From CAZOWM01 sp964583615 (GTDB lineage: Bacteria; Spirochaetota; B62-G9; DRHN01): a stretch of 63,015 nt of DNA. Positions 61,969-63,015 of the stretch are shown here, in pieces. The notes under the pieces were generated by a model. That model was not told where the DNA came from, did not search any database, and worked only from the letters and a program-made list of their open reading frames with translations. The stretch spans positions 1 to 63,015 of the forward strand of contig CAZOWM010000020.1 in the NCBI GenBank assembly GCA_964583615.1, read 5' to 3'. The first letter of the stretch is position 1. Each line of letters starts with the position of its first letter. The position numbers were made by a program, and so were the translations under genes.

Positions 61969-63000
61969 TTAGAACTTTAACGATCCCCTGACATAGAGGC
62001 CACCTTCAGCCAAAGAACCATCGCAACCGTATCCGCCGTACCAGGAACCAGCTTCCTTCACGAGGTAGCCGACTCTCCATGTGGTGGCGCCTGGTGCAAT
62101 CCATCCGGAAATATCAACACCACCGAAGGACTCAGCATCAAGATCAGAGAAAGAGTAACCGATGCCGACATCCGCGCCATACTCTCCATCCATGTCCACA
62201 CCAACACGGGCACCGAGGTGGTCCAGCGTTCTGTCCTTCACGTCACCGCCGACACCGTTTATGCCCGCATCGACGACAAAGGGCGCTGACATGAACTTTG
62301 CGCCGACACCCCAGGCCCATGATTCAGTATATACGGTGTTCGTTACTCTGTCTGCCTGATCTCTCAGGTCGTACCTGAAGCCTGCTGCAACCTTAATCAT
62401 ATCGAAGGTTGCATTGGCATCGATCCCGAAGTTACCATCGCCGAGCCCACCCACGGTGACAACGTAAAACACTTCCACCATCGCAGGGCCGATTTCAGGG
62501 ATGGTAAGCAGAAACGCATAGTTATTCGTATCCGGTGCACCCAACTGGAAGCCGAGCGCAGCATCAAGGGTTGCCTGCCCGAAATCAACCGACGGGAAAA
62601 TCCCGCTGGTACTGCCGGAGCCGTATCTGATATAGGTCCTCTCAAAGGCATGCCCTGACGCCTCGAACTTGCTCGGTGTAACACTCCACCATCCTATCGC
62701 ATTGGTGAGCCCCACCGGCAGATCGAAGTATGCGCCGAGGTCTGTCTTCACATACCATGCGTCCACCCAGAGATTTTGAAAATCCTCATCAATGTTGAGC
62801 TCGAGGAGAACCGTGTTGTAGTCGTCAACTTCCATCGTGAAGTCAAGATAGTTGTCTCCTACATAACTATTTGGCGCATCAAAGTCAGTCATCCCCGTCC
62901 ATTGGAGCTCTCCTGTTACGTCTACATCCACAGCGAGAGCTGAAACCGCAAGACCAAATGCCAAAACAAGTGCTGAAAGAACAATGAGTAATTTTTTCAT
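61969..63000 (-). CDS. Outer-membrane beta-barrel protein B
   Basis: This 343-residue protein has a signal peptide ending SALA and a C-terminal Phe (RGSLKF). It shares LDFTMEVDDYNTVLLELN, YVKTDLGAYFDLPVGLTNAIG and SGHAFERTYIRYG with OMP A. The start has GAGGAAGAA upstream. It likely folds as a 14- to 18-strand porin-like barrel; substrate specificity is unknown. The gene starts 15 bases from the window end, so its promoter is cut off. Confidence 0.75.
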   Translation of the reverse strand: MKKLLIVLSALVLAFGLAVSALAVDVDVTGELQWTGMTDFDAPNSYVGDNYLDFTMEVDDYNTVLLELNIDEDFQNLWVDAWYVKTDLGAYFDLPVGLTNAIGWWSVTPSKFEASGHAFERTYIRYGSGSTSGIFPSVDFGQATLDAALGFQLGAPDTNNYAFLLTIPEIGPAMVEVFYVVTVGGLGDGNFGIDANATFDMIKVAAGFRYDLRDQADRVTNTVYTESWAWGVGAKFMSAPFVVDAGINGVGGDVKDRTLDHLGARVGVDMDGEYGADVGIGYSFSDLDAESFGGVDISGWIAPGATTWRVGYLVKEAGSWYGGYGCDGSLAEGGLYVRGSLKF

Positions 63001-63015
63001 AGTCTGTTCTTCCTC

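Noticed and set aside
1..63015. CRISPR array, prophage or insertion sequence
   Set aside because: Looked for repeated spacers, transposases and terminal repeats; the only long repeats are the 55-bp gap artefact and the diverged paralogue pairs.

Overview
The window is a contig end to near-contig-end stretch of a diderm bacterium. Two signal-peptide beta-barrel proteins ending in Phe, a secretin (GspD) and lipoproteins show an outer membrane. One lipobox is relaxed (Ala at -3). That feature, yidD with an exported N-terminus, AddAB, a class I aldolase, and the glucosylglycerate and homocysteine gene pairs fit a Spirochaetota member best. This is an inference from gene content only; no rRNA is present to prove it. 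Genes are dense, many overlap by ATGA, and no insertion sequence, prophage or CRISPR array was seen.

Layout. 1-93: C-rich low-quality contig tip. 94-6384 (minus): one operon of Ppx/GppA phosphatase, two tandem thymidylate-kinase-like proteins (one with a broken P-loop), a small helical protein, a calcineurin-like phosphoesterase, a CYTH-like/CHAD protein and a ParA ATPase. It looks like a polyphosphate-associated module and is the strongest candidate for an undescribed system. 6592-9610: MTH938-like protein, class II photolyase, Bcp peroxiredoxin, and an internally deleted DUF523-DUF1722 protein. 9631-11422: a FabF-like ketosynthase and a DUF427 fragment cut by a 100-N gap, which is flanked by an exact 55-bp repeat (probable assembly artefact). 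11787-14169: an atypical RpiB-family isomerase and a split transketolase. 14170-22247 (minus): yidD, a membrane/TPR-like protein, a P1-nuclease/phospholipase C-like protein, addB and addA, all overlapping.

22305-28915: Crp-like regulator, acetyltransferase, class I fructose-bisphosphate aldolase, MurG, adenosine-specific kinase, an SDR, and the COG1900/NIL-ferredoxin pair for homocysteine synthesis. 29002-36953: a glucosylglycerate-type region. It has a GpgS-like synthase fused to a PTS EIIA-like domain, a divergent GH13_18 phosphorylase-like enzyme, two GT4 glycosyltransferases, a HAD phosphatase and a stand-alone E2-type acyltransferase. The two divergent promoters flank a perfect inverted repeat. 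37159-40300: a coiled-coil protein, a flavin reductase, a DUF6951-like protein and an FGGY sugar kinase.

40368-43175 (minus): tRNA-Ser(GGA), SRP RNA, dnaX, ybaB, recR. dnaX holds an A10 run followed by a near -1-frame stop, which would give a 396-residue gamma subunit. 43271-50697 (minus): an exported papain-like protein, ValS, a BASS-like transporter, a HAD hydrolase and a SAF-domain dehydrogenase. 50871-56416 (plus): gspD, gspE, gspF, dapF. 56404-59074 (minus): dicarboxylate symporter and a REC-GAF-GGDEF diguanylate cyclase. 59158-63000: a duplicated module of one lipoprotein gene convergent with one outer-membrane barrel gene, each pair with its own terminator.
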